Below, one piece after another: positions 1 through 6,658 of a DNA stretch of 9,414 bases. The notes below the pieces were generated by a model. The model saw only the letters and a program-made list of their open reading frames with translations, searched no databases and was not told the origin of the DNA. Within the stretch, counting starts at the first letter, position 1. The number at the start of each line of letters is the position of its first letter. This DNA comes from a bacterium (lineage in GTDB: Bacteria; Krumholzibacteriota; Krumholzibacteria; LZORAL124-64-63): assembly GCA_003646045.1 (NCBI GenBank), contig QNDV01000061.1:1-9414 (forward strand). Direction: 5' to 3'. The position numbers were made by a program, and so were the translations under genes.

Positions 1-2
1 AG

Positions 3-740
3 GTCGAGGATTGTCGGTTCACGGGATATCGGAATGGTATGTATGTGTTCTGTGAGGACGGTATTGAGGTCCGGGATTCGGAGTTTTATTCGGAACTGCC
101 GGTTCACAGGGGTATTGTCACGCACTCACCTTGCGGCCCGGTAACGGTGTCCGGATGCGACTTTGGCGGTCTGTTCATTAGCGAGGCCGCCATTTCCATC
201 AACGGAACCTCCAGTGTCTCTATCGACGGCTGCAGTCTGATTCTACGCAATGGTGTCTTCTTCTCCGGTTCGACCGGTACAGTAACGAATTGCACAACGA
301 CGTCGGAGATGAACCAGGCCATCTGGGTCCATGACGCCTCCCAAGTGCATTTAGCCGGCAACCAACTCCACGGCAACTACGCTGCGATCTATATCAACGG
401 CTGGAGCGTGGTCACCGGCAGCGGCAACAGGTTCACTGGCGGTACCGATCTGGCAACTATCCATATCTCTTCCCAGAGCGAAGTAACCCTCAATGGCAAC
501 GAGATCCTGAGGGCCGGACAATACGCAGCCCATATCGGCCAGTACTTCTACGAGATCATGACCAACGACCTGCGGGACAACTATTGGGGTACGACGGATC
601 CCGATTCAGTGGCGGCCTGGGTGTGGGACTACGAGGACGATCCCGTGACACGGGCGTACATAGACTACCTTCCCATCGCCGAGACCCCTCTGCCGGCAAA
701 CCGCTCGTCTCTTGGCGGTTTGAAAGCATTGTTCAGGTGA
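3..740 (+). CDS. Right-handed parallel beta-helix repeat protein, 3' part (5' end outside window)
   Basis: The frame is open from the first bases of the window, so the ATG at 39 is probably internal; 245 codons are visible. The protein consists of degenerate repeats of about 20-25 residues with the beta-helix rhythm of short beta strands and recurrent Gly, Asn and Ser turns (for example SGCDF, DGCSL, TNCTT, AGNQL, SGNRF, NGNEI). This fits the parallel beta-helix (PbH1/Beta_helix) families, which are typically secreted or surface proteins that bind or cleave polysaccharide. The helix is capped by a segment reading DNYWGTTDPDSVAAWVWD, a common closing segment in such proteins, then a Pro-rich linker and the tail SSLGGLKALFR before TGA. 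The tail looks like a C-terminal sorting or anchoring tag, which is inference. No catalytic residues can be assigned, so enzyme activity is unknown. GC content is visibly lower than in the genes downstream. Confidence 0.8.
   Translation, partial: VEDCRFTGYRNGMYVFCEDGIEVRDSEFYSELPVHRGIVTHSPCGPVTVSGCDFGGLFISEAAISINGTSSVSIDGCSLILRNGVFFSGSTGTVTNCTTTSEMNQAIWVHDASQVHLAGNQLHGNYAAIYINGWSVVTGSGNRFTGGTDLATIHISSQSEVTLNGNEILRAGQYAAHIGQYFYEIMTNDLRDNYWGTTDPDSVAAWVWDYEDDPVTRAYIDYLPIAETPLPANRSSLGGLKALFR
693..740 (+). other. C-terminal tag of beta-helix protein (copy 1)
   Basis: The last 15 residues of the beta-helix protein, PANRSSLGGLKALFR plus TGA, form a short basic and hydrophobic tail after a Pro-containing linker. 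The same tail recurs at 914-961 without its protein. It is a candidate sorting signal; function is inferred only. Confidence 0.5.
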
Positions 741-760
741 CAGCGACGGTTCAACCTGTG

Positions 761-910
761 GGGTGTGCCTCCGAGAATGTGTCCGGGTGGTCCGCGAGGA
801 GATCGTGGCCCCGGGGGCCACGCGGAATCAGCGTAATGCGTTGTTTCTTGCGATAAACGACGTTCTATGGCCCCCGGGGGCCACCCAGACACAATCTCGG
901 ACGCACAACT
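761..910. repeat. Inverted-repeat intergenic element (about 150 bases)
   Basis: Bases 765-790 and 881-906 are inverted repeats: 26 bases pair with three mismatches, and weaker pairing extends a few bases outward to about 761/910. Between them, 805-821 holds a near-perfect GC palindrome (gtggccccgggggccac) and 868-883 a perfect 16-base palindrome (tggcccccgggggcca). The hexamer tcaacc occurs just outside on both sides (751-756 and 910-915) but is not exactly adjacent to the arms, so it is weak evidence for a target duplication. There is no transposase gene. Possibilities are a MITE-like or REP/BIME-like repeat, or a large transcript hairpin ending the beta-helix gene. Confidence 0.6.
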
Positions 911-913
911 CAA

Positions 914-961
914 CCCGCAAAGCATTCATCCCTTGGAGGTTTGAAGGCGCGGTTTCGGTGA
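914..961 (+). pseudogene. Orphan copy of the beta-helix C-terminal tag (copy 2, gene remnant)
   Basis: Read in frame from 914, this encodes PAKHSSLGGLKARFR followed by TGA. It matches the tail of the beta-helix gene at 12 of 15 residues and ends at the same position relative to the stop. Of the 12 identical residues, 8 use a different synonymous codon, so the similarity is at protein level and not a fresh DNA duplication. The frame upstream has a stop at 854-856 and no beta-helix sequence, so only the 3' end of a former gene appears to remain, abutting the inverted-repeat element. It lies in a different frame from the upstream beta-helix gene, so simple readthrough cannot join them. Confidence 0.6.
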
Positions 962-1095
962 TTAAGAGTTCCGTCCCGTTAGCAAGTCCACATACCTGAT
1001 AGGCTCGTCCTGACAGGCCCGCCCTTGCCTGATCCACCAGCACTATCTATGCTCAACCAGACTTCCTGATCACCGCAATAAGGGGGAACGCGGCA
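962..1095. other. Gene-free leader before the TPR protein
   Basis: No coding sequence is supported here. A purine-rich stretch agggggaa at 1081-1088 precedes the ATG at 1096 with suitable spacing and serves as its ribosome binding site. No convincing promoter boxes were found by eye. Confidence 0.4.
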
Positions 1096-2952
1096 ATGGG
1101 CATGCAGCGGGCGATTTTCTCAACCCTGATTTCCATCCTTCTCATCACAGGCAGCGCCCACGGCGTCGGCGTACCGCCCCAGTGGCAGCGACTCGGGACG
1201 GTCGACGACTGGGCCGATGTCGATCACGAGCGTGGTCACTGGATACTGGGTCAGAGTTGGGAAATCTACGTAGTCTTCGACGGGGACCAGCAGGAAATCT
1301 ACCGCAAGACCTACGAGCGGGAGACCCACTGGTCACGGATCACCCTGGCCCAGTGGGCCCACCTCAGTCTGGGCGAGCAGAATGCCCGCCATGCCGAAGC
1401 GGATAATCTGCTGGGTTACCTGATCGCCTTCCGTGATCGCCTGCAACACAAATCCACACACTGGGGCCGCCGTAAGGACATCGTAGTGGTGGGCGAATGC
1501 CTGGGTCGGTTGCACGCCGCGGTGGGGGTAGATCCCACCAACGCCTACGCCTGGAATCTGCTGGGCTACCTGTCGGCCTGTGTCGGTGACACGCGTCGCG
1601 CCGCGGCGGCCTATGCCGAGACCGAGCGGGCTCTCGACATGCTGGGGGAGGGGTCGCTGGTCGGGGTGCGCCGTCGTTTGGCTCTCGAAAGGGCCTGGTT
1701 GCGACGTAACCTGGGCGACTTCGGGCGGGCCACCTACCAGTTGGAACTGGCTGAGGAACTGGGGGGCGAGGACGAGGAAACCAACATCCTGCGGGGATTG
1801 ATCGCCGCCCAGACCGGCGACGAAGGGGAGGCTCTCGCACGCGCGCAGAAGCTCGGGCATATCACCGTGGGTCGTCGCCACGCCTACGGCCTGAGGGACG
1901 CGCCGTCGGATTTCGTCAAGGCCTGGATTACGGCCCTGCTCTGGTTGCAGCTGGGTGACAGCGACACCGCCCGCGGGGCCTTCCGCAAGTACGGCTTAAA
2001 CGATCGCTACCCGCCCTACGCCCATCATTTCTGGAATGACGCGGCCGGCATCTACCGCCGCACCGGACGCGAGGACTATGCCAAGGGCGCCTGGCGCGTG
2101 GCCAACTTCTGGATCCCCTACCGGCCCTTTTTCTTGGACACACGCTACGGTTGGGATGACAGCAAGTTGACCGGCCTCAAGGGCGGGTCGCTGGAATACT
2201 GCTCCTACGACCAGTTCTATCTCGTCGGTGATCGGCTCGCCTTTGCCAGCCGTTACGCCACCGTCATGCACGACGTGTCCGATCCCGGGGTGAAGATGGA
2301 TCTGGCCACCGTGGCTCTCGAACACCTGGAGATCTGCAAGCGCACGGGTTATCTGCCGGGCTATGCCCAGGTGGTGGGTTCGCTGGTCTACCACGAGTTG
2401 CAGGACATGGATTCCGCCCGCCACGAATTGCGCGGCGCCAAGAAGTGGCTGCGCGAGCGGGGCGAGGCCATGCCCGAGATCATAGCGGGCACCGAGGTCG
2501 TGGTCATCCGCAGCGGGGCGGGCCGTTACGATGACGATCCGGACCGCACCCTCGAGATCCTGACCGCCGACTGGAACGAAACCCACAGCGACGAGAGTCG
2601 ACAGGCCCTGGGCCTGTTCCTGGTGCGCCACGGCAACCCGCGCCAGGGGCGGGAGCTGCTGACCCGCGGCCAGGAAGGTGTCGATCCTCTTACCCTGCCG
2701 GCCGAGGAAATCTGCCAATTGCTCGAGGCTGATCGCGCACTGCAGGACCAGCGCCTGGCGGGGCGGCTGGTGGCCGAACTCGAGGCCGGAACCGAGGGCC
2801 TGCCCGACGATAGCCAGGTGTGGGCCCTGGCCGCGTTCTGCTTCATCGACCAGGGGGATCGGCATACGGGGCAGGTCGCGTTGCAGCGGGCGGTAGAGCT
2901 GGACCCGGACAATCCCGGCTTGCGGATGCAGCTCAGGATCCTGGAACAGTAA
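1096..2952 (+). CDS. Exported TPR-like repeat protein of unknown function
   Basis: The product has 618 residues. Residues 1-23 form a Sec signal peptide: a basic start (MGMQR), a hydrophobic core (about 6-19) and a small-residue cleavage site around AHG at 21-23. No lipobox Cys is present, so the mature protein is probably periplasmic or secreted. Helical repeats resembling TPR units occur at about 149-182, 195-222, 229-253, 274-300, 311-337, 424-450, 500-526 and 573-607. The clearest is the last one, which ends AVELDPDNP, a classic TPR junction. Such arrays bind other proteins; the partner is unknown. A Trp/Tyr-rich N-terminal segment (about 28-90) is not assignable. The ATG at 1096 is preferred over the ATG at 1102 because the purine-rich site sits about 9 bases before it. 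The gene is convergent with the decarboxylase downstream. I do not recognise a named family. Confidence 0.85.
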   Translation: MGMQRAIFSTLISILLITGSAHGVGVPPQWQRLGTVDDWADVDHERGHWILGQSWEIYVVFDGDQQEIYRKTYERETHWSRITLAQWAHLSLGEQNARHAEADNLLGYLIAFRDRLQHKSTHWGRRKDIVVVGECLGRLHAAVGVDPTNAYAWNLLGYLSACVGDTRRAAAAYAETERALDMLGEGSLVGVRRRLALERAWLRRNLGDFGRATYQLELAEELGGEDEETNILRGLIAAQTGDEGEALARAQKLGHITVGRRHAYGLRDAPSDFVKAWITALLWLQLGDSDTARGAFRKYGLNDRYPPYAHHFWNDAAGIYRRTGREDYAKGAWRVANFWIPYRPFFLDTRYGWDDSKLTGLKGGSLEYCSYDQFYLVGDRLAFASRYATVMHDVSDPGVKMDLATVALEHLEICKRTGYLPGYAQVVGSLVYHELQDMDSARHELRGAKKWLRERGEAMPEIIAGTEVVVIRSGAGRYDDDPDRTLEILTADWNETHSDESRQALGLFLVRHGNPRQGRELLTRGQEGVDPLTLPAEEICQLLEADRALQDQRLAGRLVAELEAGTEGLPDDSQVWALAAFCFIDQGDRHTGQVALQRAVELDPDNPGLRMQLRILEQ

Positions 2953-2958
2953 CCTGCC

Positions 2959-4374
2959 TCAGGCCAACGCCGCCGCCTCCTGTTGCAGCACCTCCCAGGC
3001 CTGTTCGACGTGTCGGCGCCGGGTATTGGTCTGTCCCACGGCCAGGCGCAGGGTGGTGACGCCGTCCAGCGCGGTGAGCGTCAGGTAGATGGTACCCTCG
3101 GCGTTGATCCGTTCCAGGAGTTCCTTATTCAGCCGGTTGCAGGTGGCTTCGTCGGCGCCGGCGGGCCGATAGCGGAAGCACACCGTGTTGAGCGGTACCG
3201 GCGCCAGCAGATCCCAGCCGTCGGTGTCCTGTACCCATCCGGCAAACGCCACCGCCAGATCGATGTGGTCCGACACCATGGTGCGCAGGCGGTCTGCACC
3301 GAAGTTCCTTAGTACGAACCACAGCTTGAGCGCGCGGAAACGGCGACCGAGGGGCACGCCCCAGTCGCGGAAATTGCGCACGTGGGGGTCGCGGTCGGTC
3401 TTGAGGTACTCGGGGTCGATGGCCAGGGTGCGCTCCAGGTGGGCGGGATCCTTCACGTACCAGGCAGAGCAGTCGAAGTTGGTGAACAACCATTTGTGGG
3501 GGTTGAAGACCAGGCTGTCGGCGTGCTCGACGCCGTCCAGGATCCAGCGCTTGCGGGGCAGGATGGCCGCGGTGCCGGCCAGGGCGGCGTCCACGTGGAG
3601 CCAGGCGCCCGCCTCACCGGCCAGCGGTCCGATGGCCGCCAGGGGATCAATGGCGGTGGAACCGGTAGTGCCCACGGTGGCCACCACGCAGCAGGGCGTC
3701 AGGCCGGCCTGGCGGTCGGCGGCCAGGTGTCGCGCCAGATCCTCCGGGTCCATGGCGCGTTCACCATCTATATCCACCAGTACCACGTTGTCATCACCGA
3801 AGCCGGCCACGCGGGCCCCCTTGATCACCGACGAATGGGCCTCGCGGGAGGCATATATGCGCAGCCCCCGGGTGGCCGCGGGGCCGTGGGCGTTGCCGGC
3901 CAATCCGGTACTTCGTTCACGGGCGCAGACCAGTGCCGTCAGGGTGGCGGTGGAAGCCGTGTCCTGGATGCAGCCGTGGAAGCCGGCCGGCAGGTCCAGC
4001 ATGTGCGCCAGCCAGACCATGACTTTCTGTTCCAGCTCGGTGGCGGCGGGGCTGGTCTGCCACAGCATGGCGTTGACGCCCAGTCCGGCGGACAACAATT
4101 CGCCCAGGATGGAGGCGTAGCTGTTGTTGGCCGGGAAGTAGGCGAAGAAGCGCGGGTGATTCCAGTGGGTCACGCCGGGCAGTATGTCGCGGCGGAAATC
4201 CGCCAGGATAGTGGCCATGTCCTGGCCCTGGTCGGGGGCCTGGTCCGGCAGGGTGGCGGCGACCTCGCCCGGCTCGCAGCGGGACATGACCGGCAACTCC
4301 TCGTTGGTCTCGAGGTACTCGGCGATCCAGTCGATGAGGTCGTGGCCGTGGCGACGAAACGCGGCTGCGTCCAT
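2959..4374 (-). CDS. Pyridoxal-phosphate-dependent aromatic-L-amino-acid decarboxylase family protein
   Basis: The product has 471 residues, the usual length for group II decarboxylases of the aromatic amino acid (DOPA/tryptophan) type. These cytosolic enzymes remove the carboxyl group of an L-amino acid to give an amine. The family signature is complete. His180 (REAHSS) stacks on the cofactor, the TVGTT segment lies at about 233-237, Asp262 is in HVDAALAG, and Lys294 in NPHKWLF forms the PLP Schiff base. Tyr323 in PEYLK is the loop residue needed for decarboxylation and is replaced by Phe in aldehyde synthases of this family. The GRRFRALKLWFVLR block at 343-356 and the C-terminal LRLAVGQTNT are also typical. 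Residues 70-81 (HWNHPRFFAYFP) line the substrate pocket; Ala82 replaces the Thr of DOPA decarboxylase, so the substrate may not be a catechol. GGGAG at 4380-4384 lies 5 bases before the ATG. The substrate cannot be named from sequence. Confidence 0.93.
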   Translation of the reverse strand: MDAAAFRRHGHDLIDWIAEYLETNEELPVMSRCEPGEVAATLPDQAPDQGQDMATILADFRRDILPGVTHWNHPRFFAYFPANNSYASILGELLSAGLGVNAMLWQTSPAATELEQKVMVWLAHMLDLPAGFHGCIQDTASTATLTALVCARERSTGLAGNAHGPAATRGLRIYASREAHSSVIKGARVAGFGDDNVVLVDIDGERAMDPEDLARHLAADRQAGLTPCCVVATVGTTGSTAIDPLAAIGPLAGEAGAWLHVDAALAGTAAILPRKRWILDGVEHADSLVFNPHKWLFTNFDCSAWYVKDPAHLERTLAIDPEYLKTDRDPHVRNFRDWGVPLGRRFRALKLWFVLRNFGADRLRTMVSDHIDLAVAFAGWVQDTDGWDLLAPVPLNTVCFRYRPAGADEATCNRLNKELLERINAEGTIYLTLTALDGVTTLRLAVGQTNTRRRHVEQAWEVLQQEAAALA

Positions 4375-4430
4375 GGCTGCTCCCGGGACGGTGTGGCATG
4401 TGACCAGGTTTCAGGGTGATGATACACGAA

Positions 4431-4456
4431 ACCGGGCCGGTGTGAACCGGCCCGGT
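4431..4456 (-). terminator. Strong hairpin, probable terminator of the PilJ-like gene
   Basis: A perfect 10-base stem (accgggccgg / ccggcccggt) encloses a 6-base loop. It lies 24 bases beyond the stop codon of the minus-strand gene ending at 4481 and before the decarboxylase gene. On the minus strand the stem is followed by only a short T-containing run (tttcgtgt), so termination may be partial. It suggests the two minus-strand genes are not one simple operon. Confidence 0.65.
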
Positions 4457-4480
4457 ACAGGGTGCGGCGTGAGGCAGGGA

Positions 4481-6478
4481 TCAGTCGTCGCCCGCGGGCA
4501 CAGTCTCCGGCTCCGGTGCCGCCTCGGCGCCGGTATTGCGGCTTGGCAGCAGGGTGTCGGGATCATTCAGCATGAAGATGTTGGGGCTTTCACCGTCCGA
4601 GACCGCCGGCTCGTCGCCGTCACCGTCGTCAGCAGTGGCTTCCGGTGCGGGTTCGGGCCCTTCGTCGGCGGGGGGCTCCGCCACCGCTTCGGGCTCGGGT
4701 GCCGCTTCGGGCTCGGGTGCCGGTGTGGGTTCAGGTTCCGGTACGGGCTCGGGTACCACTTCGGGTTCCGCCTCCGGCTCGGCGACTGCGACTTCGGGCT
4801 CTGCAGCCTGGTCTGCCTCGGGTTCGCCGTCCTCTTCATCCTGGGCCCGGCTCATGACGAAGGGCGCCTGCTTCTCTTCCTCATCCGGCGGGCCGGCATC
4901 AGCGGGGTCATCGAGGGAGAAGGTCTCCGGTTGCGGTTCGGGTTCGGACGCGGCGGCTTCGACCTCGGCCTCCGGTTCGGCGGCGGGCTCGGGGGTCACT
5001 TCCCCGAGAGCCTCGGTGGCTTCCTCGATGGCGGCGGCGGTTTCGGCGGCGAAATCATCGGGCGAGGCCGCCGAAGCCACGGTCTCAACCGCGGTTTCAG
5101 GCACCGTCGGCGTCACGACGTCGACGGGATACCCCACCGGCTCGGGGACCGGCGGTGTCGGCGCAGGCACCATCTGGGGGGGCGGAGGATCCAGCATGAC
5201 TTCGCCCAGGTTCCGGCTGACCCTGTTGATGGAGGACACATGCTGGATGATCTCGGCGATGGCTTCCTCGTATTCGCGGGTGCAGGCCAGCATCTCGCTG
5301 ACCGTTGCCTCGATGGCCGCGGTGGAATTGGAGGTCTTGTCGGCCAGCCCCCGTACTTCCGAGGCCACGGCGAGGTTGAAACCGCGTCCGGTGCGATCAC
5401 CGACGGCAGCTTCGGTGTCCAGCCTGGTCGAGGTCTGATGTGTGCGACGAGCCAACTCGGTGACGTTCCCCACCACCCGGCTCATTTCCTTCACCGATTC
5501 CACCAGGGCCTCGGCCACTTCGGCCGTATAAACCGCGGCGCTGTGGGCACCCTTGACCACGCGTTTGCCGTCGGCGGTGTCCCGGGCCATCTCGTTCAGG
5601 CTGTAGAGCATGCCCTGCAGGGCATGACCCACCGAGTCGATGGCCAGCTGCATCTTGTCGCTGGAATCGCCGATGGTCTGCATGTCGACACTGAGCTGGT
5701 CGACGGTATTGGAGAGGTTTTCCAGGTCCACGGGCGAGGTGTAGGGTCGCGGTGTGGGTGGCGCCAACAGGGGATTGGCGGCTGGTACGGCCACGGGGGT
5801 CGCCGTGGCCACGGGAACCGCGGCAGGTGCCAGATCAGTATGTTCCGTTGCAACGGGTGCCGGAGACGGTCGGCGTCTCAGGTAGATGATCCCGGCCAGT
5901 ACCAGACCCAGCGCCACGGCGATACCGGCTGCCCAGCCCCGCGTGTCGACCCGGCGCTCGCTGGCGGTGTTCAGGGCGTTGGCCGCCGCCACCAGGTGTT
6001 GGGTCAGATCGATGCTGTTGCCTTCGAACCCGGCAATGGCTGCCCGGCCGGCGGCACTGAAGGACGAGAAGGAACCTGCAGCCAGATCCGACAGGGGCAA
6101 ACCGGTGCGCAGCCAGATGTCGGCGGCGGCGGTCAGGGAGCGTCTCGTCTCACCCGTGGCGGCGTCCAGGGCGACGGTATTGCCGGTCAGGTCGGTACCG
6201 GTGCCTCCGTCGAGCAGGGCGGAGAGATTCTGGTCGAAGCGGTAGATACTCAGACCGAGATCCGAGCGCGCCGCGGTCACCGACTCCAGATCCGTGGCCG
6301 CGGCCATGCGGGAGGTACCCAGGGTGATCTCCTGGATGAGCTCCTGCTGGTCGATGGTCAGGGCGACGCGGTCCGCGTTGCTGGCGCCCGGACCGCCGGT
6401 CACCGCCACGAGCACGGCGCCGATCAGGAGCGCAGCGATTCCGACCGTAGTGAGATTCAGTAAATGATGCCTGGACAT
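4481..6478 (-). CDS. Two-TM protein with PilJ-like sensor region, degenerate chemoreceptor hairpin and acidic Pro-rich tail
   Basis: The product has 665 residues. The start is the ATG at 6478, which has GGAGG six bases upstream; an in-frame ATG at 6529 would add 17 residues without such a site. TM1 is at about 5-27. A helical periplasmic domain follows (about 28-180) and contains YRFDQNLSALLDGG, reminiscent of PilJ/NarX-type four-helix sensors. TM2 is at about 181-200. After a Pro/Ala linker, a long helical region (about 251-428) resembles the methyl-accepting signalling domain, with GRGF...ASEVRGLADKTSNST matching the conserved C-terminal arm. However, the hairpin tip reads HQTSTRLDTEAAVGDR where active receptors have NLLALNAAIEAARAGE, so CheA/CheW binding is probably lost. 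Residues 429-665 form a disordered Glu/Pro/Ala tail with two FxL[ND]DP motifs. It may be a pilus or envelope scaffold or a non-canonical receptor. The role is inferred. Confidence 0.8.
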   Translation of the reverse strand: MSRHHLLNLTTVGIAALLIGAVLVAVTGGPGASNADRVALTIDQQELIQEITLGTSRMAAATDLESVTAARSDLGLSIYRFDQNLSALLDGGTGTDLTGNTVALDAATGETRRSLTAAADIWLRTGLPLSDLAAGSFSSFSAAGRAAIAGFEGNSIDLTQHLVAAANALNTASERRVDTRGWAAGIAVALGLVLAGIIYLRRRPSPAPVATEHTDLAPAAVPVATATPVAVPAANPLLAPPTPRPYTSPVDLENLSNTVDQLSVDMQTIGDSSDKMQLAIDSVGHALQGMLYSLNEMARDTADGKRVVKGAHSAAVYTAEVAEALVESVKEMSRVVGNVTELARRTHQTSTRLDTEAAVGDRTGRGFNLAVASEVRGLADKTSNSTAAIEATVSEMLACTREYEEAIAEIIQHVSSINRVSRNLGEVMLDPPPPQMVPAPTPPVPEPVGYPVDVVTPTVPETAVETVASAASPDDFAAETAAAIEEATEALGEVTPEPAAEPEAEVEAAASEPEPQPETFSLDDPADAGPPDEEEKQAPFVMSRAQDEEDGEPEADQAAEPEVAVAEPEAEPEVVPEPVPEPEPTPAPEPEAAPEPEAVAEPPADEGPEPAPEATADDGDGDEPAVSDGESPNIFMLNDPDTLLPSRNTGAEAAPEPETVPAGDD
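4686..4721. repeat. Perfect 2 x 18-base tandem repeat in the coding tail
   Basis: Two identical adjacent 18-base units (gcttcgggctcgggtgcc) lie in a wider run of similar tcgggctcgg-type words at about 4640-4800. They encode part of the Pro-Glu-Pro-Glu-Ala low-complexity tail of the minus-strand PilJ-like protein. Such runs readily gain or lose units by slippage in multiples of three, so tail length may vary between strains. Confidence 0.75.
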
Positions 6479-6484
6479 GATCTT

Positions 6485-6489
6485 CCTCC
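6485..6489 (-). promoter_or_regulatory. Ribosome binding site that fixes the start of the PilJ-like gene
   Basis: The minus strand reads GGAGG, then a 6-base spacer, then the ATG at 6478. It lies inside the would-be N-terminal extension from 6529, so the shorter protein is preferred. Confidence 0.75.
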
Positions 6490-6642
6490 GTGGGGACCGC
6501 ACAGGACGCGGACCGGTGATCGGATCCATCGCTATTCGTATCGGTCTGGAATAGTTACGGTTTACCTGTATTACGTGGATTGAACGTGAATTTTGCCGGG
6601 TACATGATATCTTTCCATCATCTGACGCTTACGTGAACTTTC

Positions 6643-6648
6643 AGGAGG
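6643..6648 (+). promoter_or_regulatory. Ribosome binding site of the S8 lipoprotein gene
   Basis: A consensus AGGAGG lies 10 bases before the ATG at 6659. It supports 6659 over the in-frame ATG at 6680. No comparable site precedes the ATG at 6998 downstream of the in-frame TAG. Confidence 0.75.
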
Positions 6649-6658
6649 AGACGATCCC

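Larger units (their letters stand above)
6479..6658. promoter_or_regulatory. Divergent intergenic region with three ACGTGRA direct repeats
   Basis: This stretch separates the minus-strand PilJ-like gene from the plus-strand S8 lipoprotein gene and must hold both promoters. It is AT-richer than its flanks. Plus-strand words acgtgga (6573-6579), acgtgaa (6584-6590) and acgtgaa (6631-6637) are direct repeats; the first two start 11 bases apart, about one helical turn. A weak sigma70-like pair for the plus strand is ttgaac at 6580-6585 and catgat at 6603-6608 with a 17-base spacer, overlapping the repeats. An operator role is inference. Confidence 0.4.

Noticed and set aside
751..915. tcaacc direct repeats flanking the inverted-repeat element as a target-site duplication
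   Set aside because: The left copy is separated from the arm by about five bases, the right copy is not, and a six-base match is expected by chance often enough; not called as a duplication.
763..999. Small plus-strand frame (78 codons, GTG start) across the inverted-repeat element
   Set aside because: No ribosome binding site, composition driven by the palindromes (repeated PPGAT/APGAT), and it runs out of frame across the tag remnant.
1996..2865. Minus-strand open frame of 289 codons opposite the TPR protein
   Set aside because: A shadow of the GC-rich TPR gene; the plus strand has the signal peptide and the TPR repeats.
3382..4419. Plus-strand open frame of 345 codons opposite the decarboxylase
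   Set aside because: The minus strand has every catalytic motif of the decarboxylase family; the plus frame is a high-GC shadow with no recognisable features.
4184..6463. Very long open frame on the plus strand (759 codons) opposite the PilJ-like gene
   Set aside because: Its Gly/Phe/Arg-rich repeats are the antisense reading of the Glu/Pro tail and of GC-rich codons; it has no domain and the minus strand carries TMs, a good ribosome binding site and family motifs.
6479..6529. Longer start for the PilJ-like protein at 6529
   Set aside because: The extra 17 residues are Pro/Arg-rich, would displace the TM from the N-terminus, and contain the GGAGG that serves the start at 6478.
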